Source: Pseudevernia furfuracea (Eukaryota > Ascomycota > Lecanoromycetes > Lecanorales > Parmeliaceae). Taken from it: a stretch of DNA of 64,000 nucleotides. The notes under the pieces are model-generated. The model saw nothing but the letters and a program-made list of their open reading frames with translations. It was not told the origin of the DNA and searched no databases. The stretch covers positions 868,001-932,000 of the forward strand of contig JAIUPT010000033.1 of the NCBI GenBank assembly GCA_022315425.1, read 5' to 3'. The position numbers were made by a program, and so were the translations under genes. Shown here piece by piece: positions 33,382 through 46,244 of the stretch (within the stretch, counting starts at the first letter, position 1; every line of letters begins with the position of its first letter).

Positions 33382-34299
33382 TTACCTCTTATGCTTTGTG
33401 CCTTTTGCGAAGAACATATGCTTTTGACCGCTAGGATCTGGCGGCACTTCAGATGGGGACACTGCTAGGACGTAGTCGATTTCGCTGCATCCTGCTTTGG
33501 TGAACATGTCATCCATATGCTCCTTGGTGAAGCCGTCAAAAGATATAGTTTGTGAGCTTGGGTGCTGTCCCGGGCCACCACGGCTCGAGTGCCCAGAATC
33601 AGTTTCATGGCCGTGAGAGTGTTCATGGCTGTGACTGAAGTTACTCCGAGGCGAGGCTTTCTCTGAGGGGATCCAGTCGATAATCACTACCGTCCCACCA
33701 GGCTTCAAACGCTCTACCAACCTCGCTACCATTGCCTCGGGGTTATCGACGTGATGCAACGCCATGCTCATTATCGCCAAATCGAAGCCGTAGAGATCCT
33801 GGCTTTCAAGCGACCCTTGAGCTGGCGCAAGCAGATCGCCTCTCACAGCATGCATCTGAATCTCGGGCACGCCTGCCTCGCGGGCTCCTGCATTGAACTT
33901 GTCGACCATGGAGTCCGAAACGTCGATGCCGCGGATTTCAGTGACATATGGGAGCATTGCCTACGCGGTAATAAGCTGAGTGTTCCCTGCCGCCGCTCTG
34001 GGCTGGCAGAAGGACTCTAGAGTCACCTGGGACGCGATCCCCGGTCCACAGGCGTAGTCGAGCATTTTGGTGGGCGTTTGGGGTGATTGCTGGATCCCCA
34101 TCCAATTGAGGTTAGAGCGAAGGTGGTCGTAAATTTGGCGTGTCAGCTTCTGGATCCATGGCGCTTTGAATATGTGCTCGACTTGGGTGCTGGAGGCGCT
34201 TTGTGAGCGTTTTAAACTCGAAGCGGGGAAATGCTAAGGCACTCACTCCCAGTACTTGCGATTGACCTCCCCCAAAGCCCCCAAGGTTGAAGTCGCCAT
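33382..34299 (-). CDS. Class I SAM-dependent methyltransferase
   Basis: The model is complement(join(33382..33960, 34027..34198, 34247..34299)), 267 aa. The SAM-binding motif I is MLDYACGPGIASQAMLPYV, followed by the acidic end of strand 2 (IRGIDVSDSMVDKF) and motif IV-like DLAIMSMALHHV. Then come LKPGGTVVIIDW and a C-terminal strand pair ending GQKHMFFAKG. Substrate unknown; the fold type matches small-molecule methyltransferases common in moulds. A His-rich insert (HSHEHSHGHE) lies between motif IV and the C-terminal part. It is convergent with GND1 (250 bp apart). Confidence 0.9.
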
Positions 34300-36271
34300 G
34301 ATGGAAGTGGTCACTCTGGTATAAAGGCTAAGAGGGGAGGAAAAGAGAGAGTAGAAGCTGGAGATGGCGTCGGATTGGTGATAGACAAATTTGTTGACAA
34401 GACTTGGTATCACAGTGCCTAGATATCACACGCAAGTTTTGTGATATGAATCAAATGTAAGCCTCAGCCAGTCACGCCAGTATACGAAGGTACCTAGGTT
34501 GTATTAATTTATTACATTATTTACATAGGTGAATTTGGGAGCAGCTAGCGCCTGTACCAGCCGCGCAAGACTCCAGCCGAGGCAGGGGGCCGTTACTTTA
34601 GGATACTGTAAAGTACCTTAGACTACTTAGTACTGTATACAAAACTTCAGATGATCCAATCGATGTAACGGGCCGTCTCTATCCCTCTCGCTCATGGGAT
34701 ACTAAGTCACACCCTACCCCGGAACTAACCGCCGGGGGAACCTCCGTACCCTGTGAATGATATAAAGAGGCAGTGTGCAGTGAGAGAGACCATGGAAGAG
34801 GGTGATTAAAAGTGGCCAGTTCAATTTGATCTGGATTTTGCGATAAGTTTGTGTCGCCGCGAACTTTCAATTCCGTTCCTATCTGACTTGGACACATTTC
34901 TCTCTTTCTCGAAAATGTACTTTAAATCTAAGAGAGGGCATCTTCACCTTACTCATCAGACTGACCCAAAGATGCCATTGATGCTGCACTGCTCCTTCAC
35001 TACAAGGTAGACCAAAAAGATGCGGCGAATAGTTGCTAAATCCTTGCGTCGTTCATGAGCGAATCTCTCAAGGGCTCTCAACATGGTTGACAGCACTGGC
35101 AGCCATTTGCAATCCTTCTCCCATTTCTGGTCTGGAGACCATTAAAGCTGCGTATCATCAAGGGCAGGCGGTACGCCTGAATGAGTCTACTGAATCAGAT
35201 CAGCTGGCTGGTCTAAACTCTGCTGCAAACTTACATAAATGTTCATGGTTCTATGACCCGTCATCTCATCCGCTAAGACACTGTCCCAGGAGATCAAATC
35301 ATCAATTGCTTTGCTTGAAATGTGATTGGAGAATTTCATTTGTGGCACTAGTATCGCTTGAGCTCATCTTTGGTGACCAACTTCGGCAACTTCAGTATGC
35401 TCGATGTGTTTCTCAGAAAACCTTCTTCTGAAGATTCTGTAGAGTTGAGTGATTTCCCCATCTTAGCCGGTTCCTGCTCGGAATTCTGCGCGAGCTCATT
35501 TACCCCATCTTTTGCATCATACAAGGGATAACAACCTTAGGTCTCAGCAGGAGTAGTGGTATTCAGGTCACCAACTCCTCATGCCTTAAAGTCCACTTGA
35601 GTTCTCCCTCTCTCCAACGAACATTGTTGTTCGTGCATTTGATTCGTAAATTCAGCTCCAGAAGTCGTCGAAGTACGCTCAGTATTGACACCGTCCGCTT
35701 GAGGCCGACTAGAATAAAACCCTTGAGTATATTTCCTCCTCCTTGTAGCGCGTATGTGAAGTTCTTCAACTCTTGCGCGCGGCCCACGGACTCGTTCACT
35801 CTTTTGCCCCTCCGCTCCTTCCACGGTAGAAGAACAAACAACGACGACTGAGTGACTTCGATTGAGATTGAAGATATCAGGGGCTTTTTTTAATTTTTAT
35901 CTTGGAGATTGAGGTAGCTCGTTACGAGTTGCGACCGGAATTAAAGGAATAATCGGGATTTTGTCTTTCACTCGCGAGTCGCCCCATACAAAATACCACA
36001 AATATGACTTGATAGCTACACACTTACTTCTAAGCTTTACACACCTGTCAGGCATTCCAGTAGTGCGCGCTTGATGCTGTGGCTGCTCAATATCGTTTTA
36101 TGGGGTGGCTCGGTGGTAAACCCTGAGGTAAGATACGAGTAGAGTTGATCGGTAGGGCTGAAATCCGCAATCAATTTTGCCAAGGGCGAGTGTTTCTTAC
36201 TTCTGAACCCACACCTCTACCAAACTGAGCCACCACATTTTCTGTACAACTGCGTTATTCGTCTACTCAAC
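34300..36271. other. Long intergenic region before eRF1
   Basis: Almost 2 kb between divergent genes. The part at 34430-34660 is AT-rich with repeated ggtacctag/ttaggtac-like pieces. Open frames at 35033-35431 and 35563-35851 have no recognisable features. The proximal 300 bp should hold the eRF1 promoter. Confidence 0.4.
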
Positions 36272-37625
36272 ATGGCCAATAATGTCGACTCAGCGATAGA
36301 GATGTGGAAGGTCCGAAAACTCATCAAGAATCTGGAGGCTTCTAGAGGGAACGGCACGAGCATGATCAGCCTCATCATCCCACCCAAAGACCAGATCTCG
36401 CGAGCAGCTCGCCTGCTAGCAGAGGAATTTGGGACTGCCAGTAATATCAAGAGCCGCGTAAACAGATTGAGTGTTCTCTCAGCTATCACCTCGACCCAGC
36501 AGAAGCTGAAGCTCTACAATAAGGTCCCGCCCAATGGCTTGCTCATCTACTGTGGAGAGATTTTGACCCAAGATGGCAAGGAGAGGAAAATAACTATTGA
36601 TTTCGAACCTTTCAAGCCTATCCGAACGTCACTCTACCTGTGCGACAACAAATTCCATACTGAAGCTCTGACAGAGCTTCTACAGGATGACAGCCGGTTT
36701 GGCTTCATCGTCATGGATGGGAATGGCGTTCTTTTTGGTACGTTGTCGGGTAACGTTCGTGAAATCTTGACAAAGTTCCAGGTGGACCTGCCCAAGAAAC
36801 ATGGCCGAGGGGGTCAATCAGCGTTGCGTTTTGCTCGTCTCCGAGAAGAGAAGCGCCACAACTATGTTCGCAGTAAGTGATGAAGCCACCTGCTATGATG
36901 CATCCATATACTAAGAACTAGAAGAAGTCGCAGAGCTCGCAGTGCAATGCTTCATTTCGAACAACAAAGCGAATGTTCAAGGCCTCGTCCTAGCTGGATC
37001 TGCAGATTTCAAGTCTGAGCTGAATGCATCAGATATGTTTGATCATCGGTTGCAAGAGAAAGTCATTAAAGTTGTTGATTGCTCCTATGGGGGAGAAAAT
37101 GGATTTAATCAAGCTATCGACCTCGCCGCAGATGCGCTCAGCGATGTCAAATTCGTTCAGGAGAAGAAACTGCTGGACAAGTACTTCACCAACATCAGCA
37201 CAGATACTGGCAAGATCGCCTACGGTCTCAGTGACACACTTAAAGCGCTTGAGTCCGGGGCCGTTGAATCTCTCATCATTTTCGAGAACCTAGACATTAC
37301 TCGATGGTGGCTCCAACCCTCCGAGCCATCGAGCTCTCACGTCGTCCACCACACTCTAAAAGGACAAGAGGACGATAGAACAAACTTCATGGACAAGAGC
37401 ACCGGCCAAGAAATGGAAGTGATCGACCATAAACCACTAGCGGAATGGCTGGCCGAGAACTACCAAAATTTTGGCGCAGCGCTCTACTTCGTCAGTGACC
37501 GATCCAGCGAAGGCAATCAATTTGTTCGTGGATTTGGAGGCATGGGCGCTATACTACGGTATGCCTTGAATCTCGAACAGCTAGCTGATCCTGACGAGGA
37601 CGATGATGAATACTTCGATGATTGA
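36272..37625 (+). CDS. SUP45: Eukaryotic peptide chain release factor 1 (eRF1)
   Basis: It recognises all three stop codons in the ribosomal A site and triggers peptide release with eRF3. The model is join(36272..36872, 36925..37625), 433 aa. All diagnostic motifs are intact: GTS at 28-30, NIKS at 58-61 and YxCxxxF (YLCDNKF) at 122-128, which together decode stop codons, and GGQ at 180-182, which reaches the peptidyl-transferase centre. The C-terminal domain ends in an acidic tail (DPDEDDDEYFDD) that binds eRF3. The single intron ends in a tandem NAGNAG acceptor; the downstream AG gives the conserved YVRKVAELAVQ, the upstream AG would add one Glu. Confidence 0.97.
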
Positions 37626-40229
37626 CTTTCAAATGGTTCGTCTGGGAAATTAGCTAGTCCTGCAGGAGCTCCACCGGATCCGAGTTCCCTTAACAATTGA
37701 TTTTTGATGACCTAGAAGGTATTTCATCATCACAGCGTTTGCTAGCGGTGCATTTACAGCTGACAGCGATTTTAGGGGCCGAGTAGAATCAAGATCGTGG
37801 AACTATACAAGCTGGACAGACTCCCGGAAATTGAATATATTATCAAGTACGAGCGATTTTGTGCAGAGGTCATCCACACAGTTTGATCCGCCCCATTTAT
37901 CATGCCAGAATAGTAGTCTTGGCGTGACAAACCATAACAAGTCAACTTTGATAAACATATTTCCTTTGAAAGGGAACAGATATACGATTCATGATCGAAG
38001 ACTAAATCAACATCCAAGGCGTTTATCTGAGATGAAAATTCCGCATCTCAAATCATCGAGCTAATTTACAATGGAAGTATGTTGGCTAAAGTGGAACATG
38101 ATTGGGGTACGACTAGCCTCTATAAGAGACAAAATGTTGTTAACGCTAAGAAGACAGAAATCTGCCTCGACCTCGCCGTCGACAGGTTCTACGGTGAGAC
38201 TTTTTCTATTATGATAGTCAGCACACCCCTCTACGAACAGTATCGTCGTCTTAACGGATGTTATGAATTCTTAATTAGTATCGTTTTTAGGAACCCTGAC
38301 AGCGTCATTTAGTCTACAACACTATCGACCTATGTAAATGGCCCCAGTCTTGGAACCAATTTCAACCTTGTGCTGTCTTGTTCTCAGCTTGCACATGCTT
38401 ATGAGTTGGACTGGGCGGAATTGCAGGATATGCCGAAACATATCGTGAGGAATAGTGAAGGGTTGGAGGAGGTGGGGGCTTTAATAACGAAACCTGACCA
38501 AGCTTTGCAAAGGGTCGAGGCATGAAATGAGTGGACTACGGGAAAGCGCCCTCATCCGAAACTGATAACCTAAGGGATCAGACTCTATACCGTATATTCT
38601 ATGTTGATTGAAAAATATATACATTGCTCGTGTTTGCAACTGTTACCAAGATATGTGAGCGGAAGTGATCTGATTAATCAATATATTGAATGATCTGATT
38701 AGCTATTTATGGAGTCTTCGGAGAACAACTAGGCTGGGGAAAGAAGTATATAACTCCCCTAGATTTTCTTATTTACCACACAAAATAGGTGGGGTTAGGG
38801 GCATTCTCGAAGATTCTTCTATCAGCAATTACCAGTTGTAATGATTCCAGTACTCCTTCTCTAATGTCTCGCCTGATTTTAAACTTCAAGCAGAGACACT
38901 CCGATTCCTTTAAGAAGCCGCGCAGATCAGTCCAGGCGCCTCCCAACATCTCGCCAGCTACAAGGCCTAGCAAAAGATGCTCCCACTGATTACTATAGCC
39001 ATGCAGGCCAATCTGGGGGCCTCTTCACCCCCAAAGGGCCAAAAGACTGCTTGTGCCTACTCTCTCTGGACTGAATCCTCGCCCACATCACTCGTAGGAT
39101 TTACTTCTTCAAGGCCTTCCTTTGGCCTTTCAAATATCTTCATTTCGTATATCCAGTTAATCCATAGAAACGTCTAGTCATCCTTTAGAATCCACTCGAT
39201 CCCGTACTGCTTACGTTAATCGTAGGTTATTTTCACACCTCCCACTAGCCACCTGGTCTGGAGAACTGCCCGCTCCCTGCGGGATTTCCTTTATGGTCGT
39301 TCTGGCCTCGTGGTACTAATACCTGTGGGACCTCTGGGCTCCGGGTGCCCCCCCCGCTCCTCCCGACAATCAGAATGAGGTGTAGGCTCTGCATGTAACT
39401 TTTGTTAAAACTGATGTTTGGATGACCAGATGTTGTTAACATTTGCCACATAATAATACGATACGACTCACAAATATGTCGTGGGTTCGAAGTGCCTTTC
39501 GTAGTCACGGAGTCCTCGAGTCTATTCTCATTACTCTCGTTCTCCGCTCGCTCTTCGTGTCTCCCGTTCTGCTCGAATCTGCTTCTGTGTTTTCATGTCC
39601 TACGACTTAGATTGATGTTTTTAATTCTTTTGAAATCCCCTCTGCTTCTTCTTGATATTCTTTGCCTGGGGATCCGACTTTCTGGCTATAGAAAGATTTG
39701 TGATTTCCTTGAGTGCGCTTAGAATCTCTCGGTGATTGCTATCGACCTCTTCATCTGGGTACTCTCTTATTGCTAATAGCAATTAAGACCTGTAAAGTAA
39801 AGTAGGCGTCATTTCCAGCAATGTGGAGATTTCGAAAAGGACATCGAAGCTCACTTAGACTGCTGCTGAGTGTGATAGGAATATTTGATAGTATTTTAGA
39901 GGCAATCCTTTTCAAAAGAGCTGCTAAACCTGTCTGATATCATAGAAAAACAAGCACTATATTAATAGGCTGTAAATGACGAACGATGGAATCGTTGGCG
40001 TGGACCCTGATTTGCACGTGGAGTTGCCAAGACTTGCTTATAGCAATACCCTTGTACCCTGTAATGAGACGACGACAAGCAAGGACGACATATCCGTACA
40101 GAAACCCTGTGCTTCTCGACATCAATCGCTGTGTTAATTGGGATAGCGGCAAGAGGCCTTTGATTGAGAGCGAGGGCCGCTGTGTCACTGTAGCTCGTGC
40201 CCCTAAGAGCGCTCGACGGATGGACCCCC
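37626..40229. other. Gene-poor stretch with decayed fragments
   Basis: About 2.6 kb. One stretch at 38314-38525 stays open and looks protein-like (QLAHAYELDWAELQDMPKH, then EEVGALITKPDQALQRVEA). It has no start or partner exon that I can place and no family that I recognise. A 66-codon frame on the minus strand at 38773-38973 and others nearby are also unassigned. Likely remnants of one or more lost genes. Confidence 0.35.
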
Positions 40230-42100
40230 ATGGACGCGGATAGAGAACCCCAAGGAGAGGGAGAAGAGCAAACAGGACACTACCATCCGACAGAACAGAT
40301 ATCTAGGCCATCTGGCAGGAAAACCAAATCGAATATAGAAAACCAAGATTCCGCCACTGGCACGAACGCTGATGCTGATCTCCTTTCCTCTGATATGGAC
40401 GATGCTGGAGATGGATATCGGCGACGCAGAGCTCAATTAGTGGATGGATTGGAGAGCGGGAGCGCGAGGAGAAAACGATCCAGCAAGCACCATGTTCATC
40501 CCTATCGGAACGCTTCAGGAGCCCCCGACGAAGAGAACAAGCAATTGGTGTACTGCTCAGATGATGGCCACGGCTCCGATTTCTCTTCTAGAACCACGAG
40601 CGAAGACTTTGAGCTAGACCATCTGACTGCAGAAGACCCGTTCAGTGATGACGGAGAGACCGGTATGACGAAGAAAGACAAAAGACACAGAAAGAGAAGG
40701 CGGAGGAAGGCCGCAAGGATGGACGAGCGATTTGCTGGTAATGTTAAGGCGTCGAGGCCGAATAAGATGTCCACGTACAGCGAAACCTATAAGGCGTGGC
40801 TCATCAACGCCCTGCTAGTGGCTTCGTGGTACGCATTCTCGCTTTCAATCTCTATTGTAAGTGATGATATAGAGCCTCAAACCCAGCCCACCCATAAAAC
40901 ACTTGCTGATAGCTTCATAGTACAATAAATGGATGTTCTCGGAAAAGTACCTGGATTTCCATTTCCCTCTCTTCACTACTTGCCTGCATATGCTCGTTCA
41001 GTTCTGCCTAGCCAGCATCGTCCTCTACTTCATCCCACGATTGCGACCTCGAACCGATAGCTTAACGAATCCTCAAAATCATTATCATGTCCGTCAGGAT
41101 ACGTCACAGACTGAGAAGCCTCTTATGACCAAAATGTTTTATTTCACCCGGGTGGGTCCTTGCGGAGCTTCTACCGGTCTTGACATTGGGCTGGGCAACA
41201 TGAGCCTGAAGTTCATTACTCTCACTTTCTACAGTATGTCTGTCACGAGCCACTGAAATATTTACGCTGACATCTTACCTCTTAGCAATGTGCAAGTCCT
41301 CTTCTCTAGCCTTCGTCCTCGCCTTCGCCTTCCTCTTCCGCCTCGAAGACCCTTCCATTAGACTGGTCGCTATCATCACCACAATGACAATAGGCGTCAT
41401 TATGATGGTGGCTGGTGAAACGGCTTTCGATGCTCTCGGCTTCATTCTTGTCATCTTGGCCGCTTTCTTCTCGGGCTTCCGCTGGGCGCTCACTCAAATT
41501 CTGTTGCTCAAAAACCCCGCGACGAGCAATCCGTTCAGCAGTATCTTTTTTCTAGCACCTGTCATGTTCGTCAGCTTGGCCATCATAGCCGTTCCTGTCG
41601 AGGGCTTCGCCGACCTTGCCCACGGTCTGAAGGCTCTTGTCGATACCAAAGGGGTCTTTTTGGGGATCTGCATCTTGATCTTCCCAGGCTGCCTTGCCTT
41701 CATGATGACTGCGTCCGAATTTGCGCTTCTTCAGCGAACTTCTGTCGTCACGCTCAGCATCTGCGGAATCTTCAAGGAAGTCGTCACCATCGCCGCTGCA
41801 GGCATCGTCTTCAAGGATCCATTGACTCCAATCAATATCACTGGACTGTGTGTAACCATTGGTAGTATAGTTGCCTATAATTATATCAAGATCACGAAGA
41901 TGAGAAAAGATGCTAGGAAGGAGGCCGCAGGGGAGCCAAAAGCCACCGACGATGAGGATGGAGACGAAAGTGCAACGGAGCCCATGCTTGCGCCCCCCCC
42001 AGCAATTAGGCGAGACAGACTTTCTGCAGATGCACCTAACGGCCGAGTCCGAGCCGAGTCCAACGCTGGATCGATCAAGAGCTTACGCGAGAATGAGTGA
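40230..42100 (+). CDS. Triose-phosphate/nucleotide-sugar transporter family membrane protein (SLC35C2-like)
   Basis: The model is join(40230..40856, 40921..41233, 41286..42100), 584 aa. The first ~190 residues are hydrophilic and disordered, with an Arg/Lys-rich run (HRKRRRRKAARM). About ten membrane segments follow, starting at AWLINALLVASWYAFSLSIS. YNKWMF, GLDIGLGNMSLKFITLTFYT and MCKSSSLAFVLAFAFLFRLE are typical of the TPT/DMT superfamily. The second half shows FFSGFRWALTQILL, EFALLQRTSVVTLSI and GIFKEVVTI. The C-terminus is acidic and Ser-rich. It probably exchanges a sugar phosphate or nucleotide sugar in the Golgi or ER; substrate is not readable. It is convergent with ZIM17. Confidence 0.92.
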
Positions 42101-42387
42101 GCAATAAATGACGGCTCTTGGAACGGATGTTATAGAAAAGGCGTTGGCTGTTTCTGAGCACGACTGTCTTGGGAAGGTTTTGTCATGTAGGGTGCTGTGG
42201 CAGTCCCTTTCGATACCATAAAGGAAACATGTGTCACTAGCATATTTCCAAAGACTGCAGTTGGGCTGGCAATGGCTTTCTTGAGGTGCGATTTATTGGA
42301 TATTTCCCTGAAATCCAACCTCCTTATTTCATTCTGGAGGACCCTAAGCCATATATGTACACCCCTATCTTCCGTGCACAAGCATTA

Positions 42388-43047
42388 TTATGACCCTTCT
42401 ACCATATTCCTCTCCGTCTGACTCCCATCGTCCCAAAACTCAACGTCTCCCTTCCCGCCTAGCGTCCCTCTCTTCACTAGCTGGCCCTTCTGCCTCATCA
42501 AATCCTCGATGGTAAACGGTTGGTCCCCAAAAATCTGGTTTTATCGTTTGTCAGTATTCATCGCCTTCAACCTTTTCATCTTTGCATCCGCCAGGAAGAG
42601 GCTTTGAAAACCCACCTTCAAATGATCACTAATGACATGCCGATTCGAACACTCGGGACATGTGATCAGGACAGTCCCGTTGTGGTACCCTTGCTTTGAA
42701 ACGGTGTGCGTAGAGCGGTGCTTGCATGGTTTGCACGTGAATGTGAGCTCATAAGCGGGTGGTTTCTCCGAGGGGCTTTGGGTGTTGCTGGGGTAAGCCG
42801 GGGAGTGTGCGACTGCTGATAAAGGAGCGGACGAGGAGTCAGAAACCCGACGGATTTGAAGAGAGCGAAGTGCAAAGGAAGACTGTGGGATGCTGCATTT
42901 GGGCGTATATGATGGACGCGGAAAGCTGGGATGGCGGAGAGGCGCAAGTTGGGAGAGGGGGCGGGGACAGGAATTTGTTAAGCGTGGCTGGCGTGGGGAT
43001 GGTCTAAGCTGGCGAAATATGGTGCTGAGGGTTTGATCTGCTTTCAT
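42388..43047 (-). CDS. ZIM17: DNL-type zinc finger, mitochondrial Hsp70 escort protein
   Basis: It keeps matrix Hsp70 soluble and supports mitochondrial protein import. The model is complement(join(42388..42534, 42616..43047)), 192 aa. The N-terminus is Arg/Ser/Pro-rich and lacks acidic residues, as in a mitochondrial presequence. The zinc finger is formed by CKPC and CPEC, in TFTCKPCKHRSTH and LITCPECSNRHVISDHLKIF. The conserved block then continues GDQPFTIEDLM and GQLVKRGTLGG. The frame extends 43 codons further upstream with another ATG (43176), but MKADQTLSTIFRQLR makes a better presequence. It is divergent from cullin-3 by 401 bp. Confidence 0.93.
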
Positions 43048-43448
43048 CGTGCTCTCTTGCCCAAGATATGCGATACAGAACCCTTTGTACCACAACTCAA
43101 AAATCAAAAAGCGGCTGCAAACATCAGAATCGTGAAGCCGTTCGGCTGAACTTCGGGATCTACAGTGGAGATGCATCCAGGAACAGCCAGACAGCTGCTA
43201 TTGCCTCCCCTGGGGCCCGAGCCTGTCTAACCGTTAGACTCTAACGGCTGCCTCGTGCCTTTCAGTTGAACCTCTTCCATGATCTTTTGTCATAGAATCG
43301 ACACTCCTTTTATCAGGGATCTTTCAATTCTTTGCGAGTCTTTCTCCTCACCCGTTGTGAAGCTTCACGGATCCATGTCGAATCCACTTCTCCTCAAGAA
43401 GTTCACAAAATAGAAACGGCAGCTTGACTGGTACTTCAGAACTCTACC
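43048..43448. promoter_or_regulatory. Divergent promoter, ZIM17 / cullin-3
   Basis: A 401-bp spacer between divergent start codons; no other gene is seen. The ZIM17 frame stays open into it as far as 43176. Confidence 0.5.
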
Positions 43449-46244
43449 ATGATTGCCGGGAGGGGAAGAAAGGTTCGCCCCCCAAGACGGGTAAGTCAAG
43501 TCAGAAGTGACGGGTTACGGAATCTCATTCGCACATGTCAACACCCACTTCAATGTTGATCTTTTGGGACACAACCCTGATCCAGCACTTGTTGCTTTCT
43601 TCTTTTCTTGTACCGCCTACGTCTTGCTGTATCTTCATATCGCCATGTTGGCAAAGAAGGCTAAAATTATCCTCCCGCAGGGCCTAGGTACCAACGAAGC
43701 TGTCGATTTCGACTCGATGTGGGATGTCCTGGCCTCCTCACTTCGAGAAATACACACCAAGAACGCCTCGAAGCTGTCTTTTGAGGAGCTTTACCGCAAT
43801 GCTTACAAGCTTGTGCTCAAGAAGCGGGGTGAGACTCTCTACATTAGGGTGAAGGAATTCGAAGAAGATTGGCTCGCAAACGAGGTTCAACCACGGATCA
43901 TAGAGGAGCTCTCTCAGACCCTCCTCCTCGCAACGTCTGGAACCCAAACGATTGCCACAGCCAACGAGAAAAGAGTTGCAGGAGAGAAGCTACTACGAGC
44001 TCTAAAGCAAGCATGGGAGGATCACAATCTCTGTATGAACATGACTACTGATGTCCTAATGTACATGGTGGGCAGCCTCTGGAGCCTCACAGAGGATTGC
44101 GAAACGAGGGCTACTGCTGACTAGTCGGCAGGACCGTGTATACTGCAAGGACTTTCGGAAACCCTCAATTTTCACTGCCTCTATGGGGCAGTTCCGCGAT
44201 CACGTACTGAGGACTCCTCTTTCTGACAACCCTGACCAACAGATTAGCATTGCCCAAATTCTTAACGCCGTTATGTTGGACCAAGTGCAAATGGATCGAG
44301 AAGGTGATATAGTCGACAAATCACTCCTGAAATCCTGTGCCTACATGCTGGAGGGTCTTTACGAGACAGAAGATGAGGATGAGTCTACTAAGCTCTATCT
44401 CACGAGCTTCGAGCCTGAGTTCCTAAAAGCTAGCGAGGAATTCTACCGCATCGAAGGTGCCAAATTATTGTTAGAAGCAGATGCCGGAACATTCTGTAAA
44501 GATGCTAGGAAACGAGTCAACGAGGAAGAGGACCGATGTAGATCGACTTTATCCCCATTGACCTTGACGAAAATCAAAAGCGTGGTCGAGACGGAGCTCA
44601 TCAAGAGAAACCTCCCCGAAGTGATAGCGCTTGAGGGCAGTGGCGTCAAGTACATGCTGGACAATGAGCGGCTATTGGAGCTTGAGCTAATGTACGAACT
44701 GAGCGCGAGGGTCGATCCAAAGAAAGAGGAGCTAAGAAAGGCCGTTCAGGCTCGCATCCTAGAGATGGGAAACGACGTGAACAAAGCTACCACTACTGCA
44801 ACACAGACTCCGCCAAAACCGTTGGACCAGGACGGCGACAAAGCTGAGGGGAACGAAAAGGTTTCAGAGAAGCCCGTAAGCCAGCAAACCACAGCAGCCA
44901 TCAAGTGGGTCGATGACGTCTTGCAACTGAAAGAGAGGTACGATAACGTGCTTACAGAAGCCTTTAAGTCAGATCAAGGTCTACAAACTGCTTTCTCGCG
45001 CAGCTTCACAGACTTTATAAACGCCTTCGAGAGAAGCTCTGAATACCTCTCGCTCTTCTTTGATGAAAACATGAAGAAGGGCATCAAGGGTAAGACGGAG
45101 AACGAAGTTGATCTGCTCCTGGATAGAGGCATTACTTTACTACGGTACATCCAGGACAAGGACATGTTCGAACGGTACTACAAGAAGCATCTGTCGAGAC
45201 GGTTGCTGATGAAGCGTTCAATCAGCATGGATGCCGAGCGCCAGATGATATCCAAGATGAAGATGGAGGTTGGGAATACGTTTACGCAGAGGATCGAAGC
45301 AATGTTCAAAGACATGGCTATCTCTGCAGACCTCACGTCCAACTACAAGAGGCACGTTGCTGAACTGGGAGATCCTGATCCAAAGAGGGCAGAAATTGAG
45401 GTCAATGTTTTGACCAGCACGATGTGGCCGCTTGAAGCTATGGCGCCCTCTTACAACGAGGGAGAGGATCGACCACGATGCATCTTCCCAACTCAGATTG
45501 AGAGAATCAAACAAGGCTTTGAGAAGTTCTACCTCGACAAGCATAGCGGACGGGAACTTACCTGGCAGGCAAACATGGGTACTGCAGACCTTCGAGCCTA
45601 CTTTCCGGAAATGAAAGCGGCCAAGAAGACAAGAGAGATCAATGTATCGACGTACGCGATGGTCATCCTTCTCCTATTCAATGATCTACCTCCAGGCGGG
45701 TTCATAACCACGGAAGAGATTCAAGCACGAACAAACATACCCCTCAACGAGCTGACTCGAAACCTTCAATCGTTGGGTGTGGCGCAGAAGACAAGGCTTC
45801 TCCGCAAGGAGCCTATGAGCAAAAACGTCAAGATTGATGACAAGTTCTACTTCAACGAGGGTTTCCACACGCATTTTCAAAAGTTCAAGATCGGCGTGGT
45901 CACGGGCGGCAATAAGGTAGAGGACTCTCATGAGCGGTCAGAGACGGAGAAGAAGAACAATGACACTCGAGGGGGTGTGATTGAGGCTGCTATTGTGCGG
46001 ATCATGAAGTAAGCATATTCCTTCTCAATGGAGTCTTGGAGAGCAGAAGGCTGACCCGAGTCTGTACAGGCAACGTAGGGAATTGACCCATCAGAAGCTG
46101 ATGGCAGAAGTGATCCAGCAATTGACGGCAAGGTTTATGCCGGATGTCAACATGGTAAAGAAGAGAATTGAAAGTCTTATGGAGAGGGAGTATCTCGAGC
46201 GAATCGAGGACCGAGAGCCAGCAGCGTATCGGTATTTGGCATGA
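43449..46244 (+). CDS. CUL3: Cullin-3, scaffold of CRL3 ubiquitin ligases
   Basis: It links BTB adaptor proteins to the RING protein Rbx1 for substrate ubiquitination. The model is join(43449..43490, 43681..44067, 44132..46008, 46070..46244), 826 aa. The N-terminus is MIAGRGRKVRPPRRG; then come REIHTKNASKLSFEELYRNA, the cullin repeats, and the cullin homology domain (YYKKHLSRRLLM). The winged-helix end has the neddylation site IVRIMKQRRELTHQKL, with the acceptor Lys near residue 769, and the C-terminus YRYLA. Intron 1 could also end at 43657, which would add eight residues (KAKIILPQ); the downstream acceptor has the better pyrimidine tract and restores the expected sequence. Intron 2 is placed by the conserved DRVYC. 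The neddylation motif is split by the last intron. Confidence 0.96.

Noticed and set aside
35033..35841. Overlapping frames of 80-130 codons upstream of eRF1
   Set aside because: No domain, and both strands are open by chance in a low-stop region.
38314..38525. Open stretch with LAHAYELDWAELQDMPKH
   Set aside because: Coding-like but without a start, partner exons or a recognised family; described only as a fragment.
43657..43680. Upstream acceptor of cullin-3 intron 1 (ttggcaaag)
   Set aside because: It would add eight residues not expected in the family; the cctcccgcag site 24 nt downstream is stronger and gives the conserved RPPRRG start.
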